This document shows, one piece after another, positions 1-8,172 of a stretch of DNA of 44,771 nt (the first letter of the stretch is position 1; each line of letters begins with the position of its first letter). The DNA is taken from the NCBI RefSeq assembly GCF_003946325.1, contig NZ_RHNT01000016.1:1-44771 (forward strand). Direction: 5' to 3'. The notes under the pieces were generated by a model, which ran no database searches, was not told the DNA's origin, and worked only from the letters and a program-made list of their open reading frames with translations. This DNA is from Companilactobacillus furfuricola. GTDB lineage: Bacteria; Bacillota; Bacilli; Lactobacillales; Lactobacillaceae. Position numbers and translations under genes: made by a program.

Positions 1-69
1 CTCGTGATTCCGACTACTACGGCTCACAGTGAACTTTCATCACCTAGCTAACGCCCATGCCGAGCGCAC
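1..69 (-). mobile_element. Group II intron, 5' end (partial)
   Basis: Read on the minus strand, the intron begins at 69 with GTGCGCTCGG, which fits the GUGYG 5' consensus of bacterial group II introns. It continues with GGTGATGAAAGTTCAC, resembling the usual domain I start. The rest lies outside the window. The boundary is supported independently: position 70 onward resumes the structured repeat exactly where the uninterrupted copy continues after 19869. The exon just upstream of the intron on its own strand carries a strong hairpin (75-105), which fits introns that insert downstream of terminator-like stems (class C habit). Class assignment is inference. Confidence 0.75.
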
Positions 70-220
70 CCAAATTCTTGTTGGCGATTTTATCGCCTAC
101 AAGAAGACTCGTATTTGAGATCGTCGAAGTGGTCTTCTTCGAGGAGCTCAAATCGAGTCGGCAGCGTTCCAGTCCCATATAGCGCCCCGACCCGGAACCG
201 GCATTGAACGTACAACCAAA
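70..220. repeat. Structured interspersed repeat, copy A (3' half)
   Basis: Positions 161-214 match 19958-20011 with one mismatch. Upstream are two hairpins in the same order as in the intact copy: TTCTTGT (75-81) with ACAAGAA (99-105) plus inner GGCGAT/ATCGCC, and GACTCG (106-111) with CGAGTC (154-159) plus ATTTGAG/CTCAAAT. An apical CGAAG/CTTCG helix caps the second hairpin. The arm sequences differ from the intact copy but pairing is kept. The 5' half is cut off by the group II intron. No coding potential is seen. Confidence 0.75.
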
Positions 221-339
221 CTACTACCTCAATCCCAGCAACAAAACAACAAAGCTCCACAATCAAATCTCAGCACATCTCAATACTAGCCAAACAATCC
301 CCCACAACACTGGTATCATAAATCTAAGAAGGTGAGATA

Positions 340-1158
340 ATGCAAAAACTTTTTTCAATCGGCCAACTAGCAAAAATTTTCAACATCACAATCCCAACAT
401 TAAGATATTACGATGAAGTAGGTCTATTGACCCCCGCCAAAGTAGACCCCAACACCAACTACCGCTATTATTTGACCGAACAGTTCGAACGTCTAAACGT
501 CATAACTTATTTAAGAGCTCTGGATCTGTCGGTAGAGTCTATCAAACAATTCTTCCAGGCGCGAGATACGACAAAATTGGAAGACATGTTAATCGAACAA
601 AAAGAGCGAATCAATCAGCAGATCAATGCCCTCAAACAAATCGACCAAAGGATCGATGCCAGATTGAATCAAGTTCATGATGCCGCCAATTCCGTCTTAG
701 AAAAAATCGAATTGGTCGACTTACCAAAAATTCCGATTATCTCCTTAAATGAAGACTATCGTCCTAGTGAAGATATTGAGTTTCCTATTTCTACCTTACG
801 TCGAAAGTATGGCTTGGATAAAAATATTTTTTTAGGAAAAATTGCTTTGACCTTGAGTCGAAAACAATTGCTAGCTAACGAGTTTGATGAGTACAGCAGT
901 TTATTATTGATCTTAGAACCGGGGGATCGTGGAGATGCCACCGGTTATTTGCCAGCTGGAAAATACTTGCGGATGAGATTTCATGGCACCCATCAAACTG
1001 CCGGGGAATGTTATCAAAAGCTATTGAAATATTGTCGAGAACATCAATTCGAAATCATTGACGATGCCATCGAAACAGCATTGATCGACTACGGAATTAC
1101 TGACGATTTTGCTAAATACGTTACTGAAATCAAACTGCCAGTTGAAAAAATCGATTGA
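340..1158 (+). CDS. MerR family regulator with GyrI-like effector-binding domain
   Basis: This is a 272-residue transcription regulator. Residues about 4-70 form a MerR winged helix-turn-helix (IGQLAKIFNITIPTLRYYDE, then a GLLTP wing). A coiled-coil dimerisation helix follows at about 75-120, and a C-terminal domain at about 130-268 resembles the GyrI/BmrR small-molecule binding fold (assignment by overall pattern, less certain). Such proteins usually bind between a widely spaced -35 and -10 and activate efflux or stress genes when a ligand binds. The start is supported by an AAGGTGAG ribosome binding site. The DUF554 membrane-protein gene follows after 56 bases and may share its transcript or be its target; the ligand cannot be read from the sequence. 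Confidence 0.85.
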   Translation: MQKLFSIGQLAKIFNITIPTLRYYDEVGLLTPAKVDPNTNYRYYLTEQFERLNVITYLRALDLSVESIKQFFQARDTTKLEDMLIEQKERINQQINALKQIDQRIDARLNQVHDAANSVLEKIELVDLPKIPIISLNEDYRPSEDIEFPISTLRRKYGLDKNIFLGKIALTLSRKQLLANEFDEYSSLLLILEPGDRGDATGYLPAGKYLRMRFHGTHQTAGECYQKLLKYCREHQFEIIDDAIETALIDYGITDDFAKYVTEIKLPVEKID

Positions 1159-1214
1159 CCCTCAAGTGACTTGAGAGTTTAATATAAGCAATATCAATAC
1201 AAAAGGGGAGCATC

Positions 1215-1895
1215 ATGATAGGAACAATTTACAACGTCTGCATGATTTTAGTTGGAAGTGTCATCGGACGTTTCCTGCATAAAGGATTAAAGCCACAATA
1301 TCAGACAATATTGACTCAAGCCTTAGGACTCGTCGCCATGGTAGTGGGTATCAATGCTGTCGTTGAAAATATGCCCAAAAGTCACTATCCGATCATGTTC
1401 ATATTAAGTCTAGCGATCGGCGGGGTGATCGGACAGTGGCTTAATATCCAGAAGCACTTCGATCATTTAGTGGGGCGATTTTCCAGTGGGGGCAATTTAG
1501 CCGAAGGACTAGCAACTGCTATCTTGCTTTATTGCATCGGTTCGTTATCGATTTTAGGGACGATCCAAGCAGCTTTGAATAAGGATTACACGTTCCTATT
1601 CACTAATGGAACACTCGATGGAATAACATCGATCGTCCTGGCATCGACCTTTGGCTTTGGTATTGCCTTGGCAGCCGGAGCTGTCTTAGTCTGGCAAGGA
1701 GGTATCTACTTGATCGCGATGATGTTACAAAGCTCTATCAATACAACGATGGTAACCGAGTTAACCATCGTCGGTGGGGTATTGATCTTAGCCTCAGGGT
1801 TAGGCCTGCTAGAGATTAAAAAAATCAGTGTTCTGAACTTATTGCCAGCATTGATCGTACCGATAATCGGCGTGATGCTTATCCAAGCATTTTAA
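1215..1895 (+). CDS. DUF554 family integral membrane protein
   Basis: A 226-residue, highly hydrophobic protein with about six or seven predicted membrane segments, matching the length and character of the DUF554 (YdfK/YqgA-like) family of unknown function. The N-terminus begins directly with a membrane helix (IGTIYNVCMILVGSVIG). Small-residue-rich segments such as ILSLAIGGVIGQW are typical of packed helices or of a transporter. An AAAGGGGAG ribosome binding site precedes the ATG. It lies 56 bases downstream of the MerR gene on the same strand and is followed by a strong terminator, so the two probably form one unit. No transport substrate is known for the family. Confidence 0.8.
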   Translation: MIGTIYNVCMILVGSVIGRFLHKGLKPQYQTILTQALGLVAMVVGINAVVENMPKSHYPIMFILSLAIGGVIGQWLNIQKHFDHLVGRFSSGGNLAEGLATAILLYCIGSLSILGTIQAALNKDYTFLFTNGTLDGITSIVLASTFGFGIALAAGAVLVWQGGIYLIAMMLQSSINTTMVTELTIVGGVLILASGLGLLEIKKISVLNLLPALIVPIIGVMLIQAF

Positions 1896-1942
1896 GTTCA
1901 TTGTGTATACAAAACATAAGTTTAATACGATAAAATGTTAAT

Positions 1943-1976
1943 GCATAGACGATATTAATCGACTATGCGTTTTTAA
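1943..1976 (+). terminator. Rho-independent terminator after DUF554 gene
   Basis: GCATAG-A-CGAT pairs with ATCG-A-CTATGC around an ATTA loop, followed by GTTTTTAATTT. It closes the merR-DUF554 unit. Confidence 0.85.
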
Positions 1977-2108
1977 TTTGGTTACGGTATACTGTATACA
2001 ATTGCATCGAAATAGACCTCAGTAAATTCAAATCAACTGTCTTTCAGATAATATCTAATCTTTGTGATCAGATTTTTAGCGAATTACAACTGTTTTATTT
2101 AAATGATG

Positions 2109-2136
2109 TTGACATTTATTAGAAAAAAGCTAATAC
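2109..2136 (+). promoter_or_regulatory. Sigma-A-type promoter for the PanE-like gene
   Basis: A perfect -35 TTGACA (2109-2114) is followed by a 16-base AT-rich spacer and a -10-like TAATAC (2131-2136). It sits 36 bases before the start codon of the reductase gene, in a 277-base gap that otherwise holds only the upstream terminator. Confidence 0.6.
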
Positions 2137-2172
2137 TCTTTAATAATTAAATAAATTTAGGGAGGCTTTTTT

Positions 2173-3147
2173 ATGAAATATGCAGTTTTAGGCGCAGGTG
2201 CCATGGGTTTGAGGTATGGACTCTTGTTGCAGGAAGCAGGCTTCCCTGTTGATTTTGTTGAGATCTGGGATAAATCAGTCGACACTATTAAAGAACAAGG
2301 CGGAGTTTACCAGTCCCGTGATCGTCAAAACAAGCATTTAGTACCAGTAAATATTTTTTCACCAGAGGATTATCAAGGTGATCCAGATGTTTGGATCGTC
2401 TTTGTTAAACAGATGCAACTGGCAGACGCTTTGAAGCGATGCAAGCATTTATTCAACGACAAGCAATACGTCGTCGCACCGATGAATGGGATCGGTCATG
2501 TGGAAAAACTTAACCAGTACTTTGATGCTGACAAAGTCATCAGTGGAACAGCCATGATTGCTACAGTCTTGAACGGACCTGGCGACGTCGATTTTATGGG
2601 TGCAGCCGGAGCTGGTTCGATGAAAATCGTTAACCAAAATGAGCAACCTGACGAAATGACCCACAAGATCGTCGACAAATTCACCAAGGCAAATCTTAAT
2701 CCACAATTAACTACCAACTTCATGGGAACCTTGATGTCAAAGGTTATATTGAACTCAGTATTGAATACACTATGCACAATGTTTGAAATCAGAATGGGCG
2801 AATTCATCCAAGCACCAACCGCCGAAAAATTATCTCGCCAGTTGATCAACGAAGCGTTCGACGTCTGTGAACGCGCCGGGATCCAACTACTAAACACGCG
2901 AGAAGAAGAGTGGCAAGCAATCAAAACAGCCAGTGAGACCGGCATGCCATTACACTATCCATCAATGTATCAAGATCTCCACAAAAATCGTCCAACCGAA
3001 GTCGACTACATCAACGGCTTCATCTACGATTTAGGATTAAAATATCACTACGAAGCATCAACGCACGACTACTTGAGAAATCTAGTTCACTTAGCTGAAT
3101 TTACCAAGAATTTTGATCCTGATTCATTGTTGACCAAAGAAGAATAA
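2173..3147 (+). CDS. 2-dehydropantoate 2-reductase family (PanE/ApbA-like) protein
   Basis: This 324-residue NADPH-dependent reductase has an N-terminal Rossmann fold with the nucleotide-binding motif GAGAMG at residues 8-13. A helical C-terminal domain carries a K-(x)n-N pattern (KVILNSVLNTL) like the catalytic Lys/Asn of ketopantoate reductases. The family reduces ketopantoate to pantoate in coenzyme A synthesis. In lactic acid bacteria, paralogues such as lactococcal PanE instead reduce branched-chain 2-keto acids to D-2-hydroxyacids, so the substrate is open. It is monocistronic, with its own promoter, a GGGAGG ribosome binding site and a terminator. No pantothenate genes are nearby, which slightly favours the hydroxyacid dehydrogenase role. 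Confidence 0.8.
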   Translation: MKYAVLGAGAMGLRYGLLLQEAGFPVDFVEIWDKSVDTIKEQGGVYQSRDRQNKHLVPVNIFSPEDYQGDPDVWIVFVKQMQLADALKRCKHLFNDKQYVVAPMNGIGHVEKLNQYFDADKVISGTAMIATVLNGPGDVDFMGAAGAGSMKIVNQNEQPDEMTHKIVDKFTKANLNPQLTTNFMGTLMSKVILNSVLNTLCTMFEIRMGEFIQAPTAEKLSRQLINEAFDVCERAGIQLLNTREEEWQAIKTASETGMPLHYPSMYQDLHKNRPTEVDYINGFIYDLGLKYHYEASTHDYLRNLVHLAEFTKNFDPDSLLTKEE

Positions 3148-3148
3148 C

Positions 3149-3180
3149 AAAAACCATCCGAAAGGATGGTTTTTTTATTT
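3149..3180 (+). terminator. Rho-independent terminator after the PanE-like gene
   Basis: AAACCATCC pairs perfectly with GGATGGTTT around a GAAA tetraloop, followed by T7. It separates the core gene from the BREX island. Confidence 0.92.
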
Positions 3181-3292
3181 TGAATTGAAACATATCAATT
3201 AGATATCAATTTTCTCAGGGTGTCGCATCTTAACTTGCCGTAATTTATAATAGAATACAACTGAAGATTTTGTTTTGGAAAGTGGTATGAGG

Positions 3293-3886
3293 ATGAATAA
3301 ATATAGTGCTAGTATGGTTTCACATGCTTTTTGGATGGATGAATTTTCTGAATACATTGATCTGGTAAATGAAGGTATGTCAGAGGAAGAAATTAGAAGT
3401 AAAAGCATCGATGACAACTATTTTAAACAGAGTAGTAAATCCAGAGCTCGTGATATGTTCAACGTACTCAGTAAGCGAGTTAATAGTCTGGATAAGGATT
3501 TGATAACTTTGTTCCCATCACTGGATATCCAAAATCAACGATTGGTAAATCTGATTTCGATTATGAATATTAATACACTTTTTAAAGAATTCATGTATGA
3601 GACATATCGAGATGAATTAATCGTTGGTGATGAAAAATTAAATGATTATGAGGTTGAGGGCTTCTTTAATCAAAAAATGCAGGAAAGTGATCAGGTTGCT
3701 CAGTGGACTGAAAAAACCATTGGACGTTTACGTAGTGTGTTTAAGACATTTGTTCGTGAAGCTGGGTTGATGAAGGATCACGGGGACTACGACGATGTTA
3801 TTAGACCATTGATTGATTTTCGACTTGAAGATTCGTTGAGAACTAACCAAAACAATGAAGCACTAGCAATATTTTTAGGGAGATAA
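3293..3886 (+). CDS. brxA: BrxA, BREX inner membrane-like/DUF1819 protein
   Basis: A DUF1819 family protein of about 197 residues, the first gene of type 1 BREX phage-defence operons. Structures of homologues show a small helix-turn-helix-rich DNA-binding protein; its exact role in defence is unclear. The N-terminus (MNKYSASMVSHAFW) matches the family start. The frame is open from 3275; the ATG at 3293 is preferred because TGAGG lies just upstream and the family begins near that residue, although ATG 3287 is also possible. A TATAAT at 3246-3251 is a probable -10 with a poor -35. brxB starts 4 bases after its stop, so the two are likely translationally coupled. Confidence 0.85.
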   Translation: MNKYSASMVSHAFWMDEFSEYIDLVNEGMSEEEIRSKSIDDNYFKQSSKSRARDMFNVLSKRVNSLDKDLITLFPSLDIQNQRLVNLISIMNINTLFKEFMYETYRDELIVGDEKLNDYEVEGFFNQKMQESDQVAQWTEKTIGRLRSVFKTFVREAGLMKDHGDYDDVIRPLIDFRLEDSLRTNQNNEALAIFLGR

Positions 3887-3890
3887 TTTA

Positions 3891-4463
3891 ATGAGCACAA
3901 AAATCAAATTGGATCATTTGAAAGAGAAGTTGCAAAATAGTGACTTTCAAAATAATCAAGGTTTATCAAATGAAGTCTCTTATTATATTCTCGCCTATGA
4001 TCCTCAAGACTATCCAATTGTGAGAAAAGAACTAGATGGTATAGAACGTGATTATAACAAAGAAACAATTGGATATGAGGTTAAGGAATTTAACGTCTAT
4101 CAAATTATGTGGGAAATTTTAGAAAAAAAAGGCATTAAAGATGCAGCAATTGAAATGGAAAAGAAAGACGGCATCGAATATTTGTCAGAACAATTAAATA
4201 ATGTATTAAGGATGACAAACTCAGATAATGAATTAGTCCAGTATATTGAACAACGAATTGATAGCAGTACAATCATTTTCCTAACTGGTATTGGACAAAT
4301 TTATCCATTAATACGAGCACATAAAATATTAAATACAATGCACCAGATTATTTCAGATACTCCTGTGGTACTATTTTATCCAGGAAAATATGATAGCTTA
4401 AGTCTCAGTATGTTCGGAGAACTTAAAGAAGACAATTATTATCGTGCATTTCAAATAAATTAG
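3891..4463 (+). CDS. brxB: BrxB, DUF1788 protein
   Basis: A 190-residue DUF1788 protein, an essential component of type 1 BREX of unknown biochemical activity. Recognisable family segments include a strand-turn LTGIGQIYPLIRAHKIL near residue 135 and the C-terminal VLFYPGKYDSLSLSMFG, where the P-G-x-Y-D turn is characteristic. It lies between brxA and brxC with very short spacing (4 and 13 bases), so it is part of one polycistronic message. It probably bridges other BREX proteins (BrxC, PglZ) in a complex; that is known only by interaction work on homologues and is inference here. Confidence 0.87.
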   Translation: MSTKIKLDHLKEKLQNSDFQNNQGLSNEVSYYILAYDPQDYPIVRKELDGIERDYNKETIGYEVKEFNVYQIMWEILEKKGIKDAAIEMEKKDGIEYLSEQLNNVLRMTNSDNELVQYIEQRIDSSTIIFLTGIGQIYPLIRAHKILNTMHQIISDTPVVLFYPGKYDSLSLSMFGELKEDNYYRAFQIN

Positions 4464-4476
4464 GGGAAATTTTAAA

Positions 4477-7400
4477 ATGAAAATTCAAGATATATTTGCC
4501 AAGCCAATCGACCGTAATATCAAAGGGGTTATTACGATTGGTGATGACCGAGATGACAACATTAAACAAGAATTAGAAGAATACGTTGTAACTCGTGAGC
4601 TGAAAAATCATTTCAATGATTTTTTCCAAGCTTATGTTGAGAGCATCAACAACAATACTACGAATATGGGAGTATGGATATCTGGATTCTTTGGTTCAGG
4701 TAAATCTCACTTTCTTAAAATTCTTTCGTACTTGCTAGAAAACCGCGAGGTAAAGGGTAAGCCGGCAATTGATTATTTCTTGGATGACAGTAAAATTGTC
4801 GATCCAATTACTATTGATAATATGAAAAAATCCACTGCTATCAATAATGAAGTAATGCTTTTCAACATTGATTCCAAAGCAAGAAGTGGAAACAAGACCC
4901 AAAAAGATGCAATTTTAAATGTTTTTTTACAAGTATTCAATGAGCAGCTGGGGTTATCAGGCGAAAGTTTTTGGTTGGCAGATTTAGAGCGCCAGTTAAT
5001 TAAAGACAATCGCTATGAAGATTTTAAGGATGAATTTACCAAGGTAGATTCTCAGTCAAGAGATTGGGTAGGACACCGAAACGAATATGCTTTTATGACA
5101 GGTACAATCAAAGAAACATTGGTTAATATCGGCTTTATGACTGAAGCGGATGCTCAAGGATTCGTCGATAGTTTGTCTTCAGATTATGCAATTAATGTTG
5201 AAGACTTTGCCAAGATGGTAAATGAATACATCAAGAAACAATCTGACGATTATCACATGGTATTTTTAATTGATGAAATTGGTCAGTACATTGGTGATTC
5301 ACAACAAAGAATGCTCAATTTACAAAGTATCGTCGAAGACCTGGGAACATATACACAAGGTAAGGCGTGGGTAATCGTTACAAGTCAGCAAGCAATTGAT
5401 CAAGTTACTGATAACATCAATGGACAAGATTTTTCGAAGATTCAGGGTCGTTTCCATACAAGAATTTCTATGTCTTCTGCAAACGTTGACGAAGTTATCA
5501 AGAAACGTTTATTAACAAAAACTTCAGAGAGTCAATCAGCTCTCGAAAATACATACAATGATGAACAACATTCTATTAATAATTTGATTGATTTTGACGG
5601 AGATGTTGAAAGAAAGAAATATGATAATGCATCAGCCTACTCAGAAGTTTATCCATTTGTTCCTTATCAATTTGTGCTTTTACAAGAAACCTTAACTGCT
5701 ATCCGTGAAAATGGTTCTGATGGAAAACATTTAGCTGAAGGGGAACGTTCGATGTTGGCTGTTTTCCAAGAGTCAGCCCAATACTTTGAAAACAGAGATA
5801 TTAGATCACTGATTCCATTTAGTGTTTTCTTCAGAGGCTTGGAACAATTTTTGGATCACACCCATGCCATCGTTATTCAACACGCCATTGATAACGAAAA
5901 AATTAATCCAAACAAAGAAGTTAAACCATTCGCAGTAGAAGTTTTAGAGACTTTGTTCATGGTCAAATACGTGAAGAACTTTGATGCAACACTTAATAAC
6001 GTTACGACTTTAATGATTGACTCAATTGATACTGATCGTATTGAATTGGAAAATAAGGTTAAAAAGGCTTTAGCTGTGCTCATTAATCAAGAGCTAGTTG
6101 AAAAGACAGTTCATGGCTATGAATTCTTGACCGATGCTGAGCAAGACATCAGTAAGCAAATTAACAAACAAAATGTTGATGCTGCAGAAATCTCAAGAAG
6201 CATTGGTGATCAATTATTTGCTGGGAGTAATATTTCTAGGAAGTTTGTTTATCCTAAATTAAATAATCAATATACATTCTCATTTAATCCATACGTTGAC
6301 GACTATCCTGTTGCCTCAACTATTAATGAGATGAGCATTAGAATATTTACATCTGAAAGTGATTATCATAGGGATGAATCAAGTCTAACGAGAATTTCTG
6401 CTGATCCATCGCAATTATCTGTAGTAGTCGATATGCCTGAAGATGATTCATATATCGAAGACATGCGTCAAGCGATTAAGATCAGAAAATTCGCTCTTGA
6501 AATCAATAATAATTTAAGTGACTCTCGCTCACAAAAGATTTTTGAAATGAAGAAAACTGAGCGAGGAACTCTAAATGCCAAAGCTTCAAGTGAATTATTG
6601 ACGTCACTTCAAAACGCTGATATTTATGTAAATGGTAAAAAGATGACGAATAATGGTAAAGATTTTTATAAGCGATTGGCTGATGCTGAAGAGGCTTTAA
6701 TCGATGATGTTTACCGGAGTTTTAGTTATATTGAAGTAACAAAAAATGAAAAAGATATTATCAATCTATTTAAGAATGATGAATTGAAAGTCAAAACGAC
6801 AGAAAATGAACAAGCAAAACAAGCTATTCTAGATCATATTACACGTTCATTTGACGGTCGGAGCAAACTCTCTTATAAATCCATTTTGGATAAATTTAGT
6901 CATATTCCATATGGATATATCGATGTTGATATCAAATGGCTAGTTGCTTCACTTTATGTAAATTCAAAGATTAAGCTTTATGTCAACAATGCTCCAGTTA
7001 GTTTGAACTTTACTTCAGACGATGTCGAAATTGCGAAATACTTTACGAAAAAGACTTACGTGGATAAGGTTCAATTTGAACCTCGCCGGGAGATTTCAGC
7101 AACGAAGAAAAAGGACCTTGAAGAAATAGCTGATGAAGTTTTCAATAAGAGAACTTTTTCAAATGATGAAGACGACACCGTAATGAATGAACTCAAATCT
7201 AAAGTAAAAAAGGATTTGAAAAATCTTGAGTTGTATCAAGTAAAGCCAAATTACTACCCTGGTAAGAATTTTATCGAAACTGGGATTAGTATGTTGCGTA
7301 AACTAAATGACACTCCAGACACAGATAATTTTTATGATTATGCCAGCAAAATAAAGGATGATCTTTTAGATTGGCATGATGACATGGATGAATTTGGTAT

Positions 7401-8154
7401 TTATGAGTTTTACCAAAGTGAAACACAACAAGAAATTTGGGAAGTAGCTCATCGAAAACTAGATATTTATAATAATTCCAAGGACTTTATTACAGGTGTA
7501 GAATTACCTGATATTGTTGAAGATATTGAACAGATTGTTAATTCAAACAAGCCGCAAGATAAGATTCATCAATTGAAAGATTTAAGTACTCAGTTTGATA
7601 ATCAATATAACTTGGAATTTGATAGGAAGCTTGATTCTATTAAGGGTGACATTGAGATCGAACGTCAAAATGTTTTAGATTACGCCGAAAAGAATGAAAC
7701 TATTGATCAACTCAAAGCTAAAATCAATCAAAGATTCGACAGTTTTATCAAAGAAGCCGAAGATTCAATTAACTTGGATAAGTTAGTGGTTGTTAAAGAC
7801 AAAGTACTCCCAGTTGGATCGCGTTTTAGAGAAGACACAGATCGTGTTGTTGCAAAACGCATGGAAGCTGAGCGTGCTGAGAAACTAGCTAAAATCGAGG
7901 CAGAACGTCGCAAAAATAATGAGAATCAATCTGATACAACTGGTGATACAAGCCTGCCTGAAGAAGAAACACGAACGGTATCTCCAGAGAGTAAGACGAA
8001 GCCGGCTAGACACATTAGCATTAGATCTTTGCAAATACCAAAGAATTGGCCACTTAAGAATGAAGACGACGTTGATGAACAGTTATCATTGTTGAAAAAA
8101 GTATTGATGAAGGAATTAAAAGACAATAATGACAATATTAATTTGAGTCTTTAA
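4477..8154 (+). CDS. brxC: BrxC, BREX P-loop ATPase
   Basis: A 1225-residue ATPase of the BrxC/PglY family (DUF499-related). A Walker A motif GSGKS lies at residues 73-77 (context GFFGSGKSHFL) and a Walker B-like FLIDEIGQYI near residue 265. The first ~450 residues form the AAA-like module. The long C-terminal part contains charged coiled-coil stretches and ends in a disordered Glu/Lys/Ser/Thr-rich linker (about residues 1130-1180) before a short conserved tail. The length is normal for the family. BrxC is needed for both host methylation and phage exclusion in studied systems. The gene follows brxB by 13 bases and precedes pglX by 18 bases. Confidence 0.93.
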   Translation: MKIQDIFAKPIDRNIKGVITIGDDRDDNIKQELEEYVVTRELKNHFNDFFQAYVESINNNTTNMGVWISGFFGSGKSHFLKILSYLLENREVKGKPAIDYFLDDSKIVDPITIDNMKKSTAINNEVMLFNIDSKARSGNKTQKDAILNVFLQVFNEQLGLSGESFWLADLERQLIKDNRYEDFKDEFTKVDSQSRDWVGHRNEYAFMTGTIKETLVNIGFMTEADAQGFVDSLSSDYAINVEDFAKMVNEYIKKQSDDYHMVFLIDEIGQYIGDSQQRMLNLQSIVEDLGTYTQGKAWVIVTSQQAIDQVTDNINGQDFSKIQGRFHTRISMSSANVDEVIKKRLLTKTSESQSALENTYNDEQHSINNLIDFDGDVERKKYDNASAYSEVYPFVPYQFVLLQETLTAIRENGSDGKHLAEGERSMLAVFQESAQYFENRDIRSLIPFSVFFRGLEQFLDHTHAIVIQHAIDNEKINPNKEVKPFAVEVLETLFMVKYVKNFDATLNNVTTLMIDSIDTDRIELENKVKKALAVLINQELVEKTVHGYEFLTDAEQDISKQINKQNVDAAEISRSIGDQLFAGSNISRKFVYPKLNNQYTFSFNPYVDDYPVASTINEMSIRIFTSESDYHRDESSLTRISADPSQLSVVVDMPEDDSYIEDMRQAIKIRKFALEINNNLSDSRSQKIFEMKKTERGTLNAKASSELLTSLQNADIYVNGKKMTNNGKDFYKRLADAEEALIDDVYRSFSYIEVTKNEKDIINLFKNDELKVKTTENEQAKQAILDHITRSFDGRSKLSYKSILDKFSHIPYGYIDVDIKWLVASLYVNSKIKLYVNNAPVSLNFTSDDVEIAKYFTKKTYVDKVQFEPRREISATKKKDLEEIADEVFNKRTFSNDEDDTVMNELKSKVKKDLKNLELYQVKPNYYPGKNFIETGISMLRKLNDTPDTDNFYDYASKIKDDLLDWHDDMDEFGIYEFYQSETQQEIWEVAHRKLDIYNNSKDFITGVELPDIVEDIEQIVNSNKPQDKIHQLKDLSTQFDNQYNLEFDRKLDSIKGDIEIERQNVLDYAEKNETIDQLKAKINQRFDSFIKEAEDSINLDKLVVVKDKVLPVGSRFREDTDRVVAKRMEAERAEKLAKIEAERRKNNENQSDTTGDTSLPEEETRTVSPESKTKPARHISIRSLQIPKNWPLKNEDDVDEQLSLLKKVLMKELKDNNDNINLSL

Positions 8155-8172
8155 TATTAGAAGGAAGTTTAA

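Noticed and set aside
3150-3180. Attachment site at the left edge of the BREX island
   Set aside because: No direct repeat of this edge was found at the right edge near 19.54-19.63 kb, and no tRNA gene is present.
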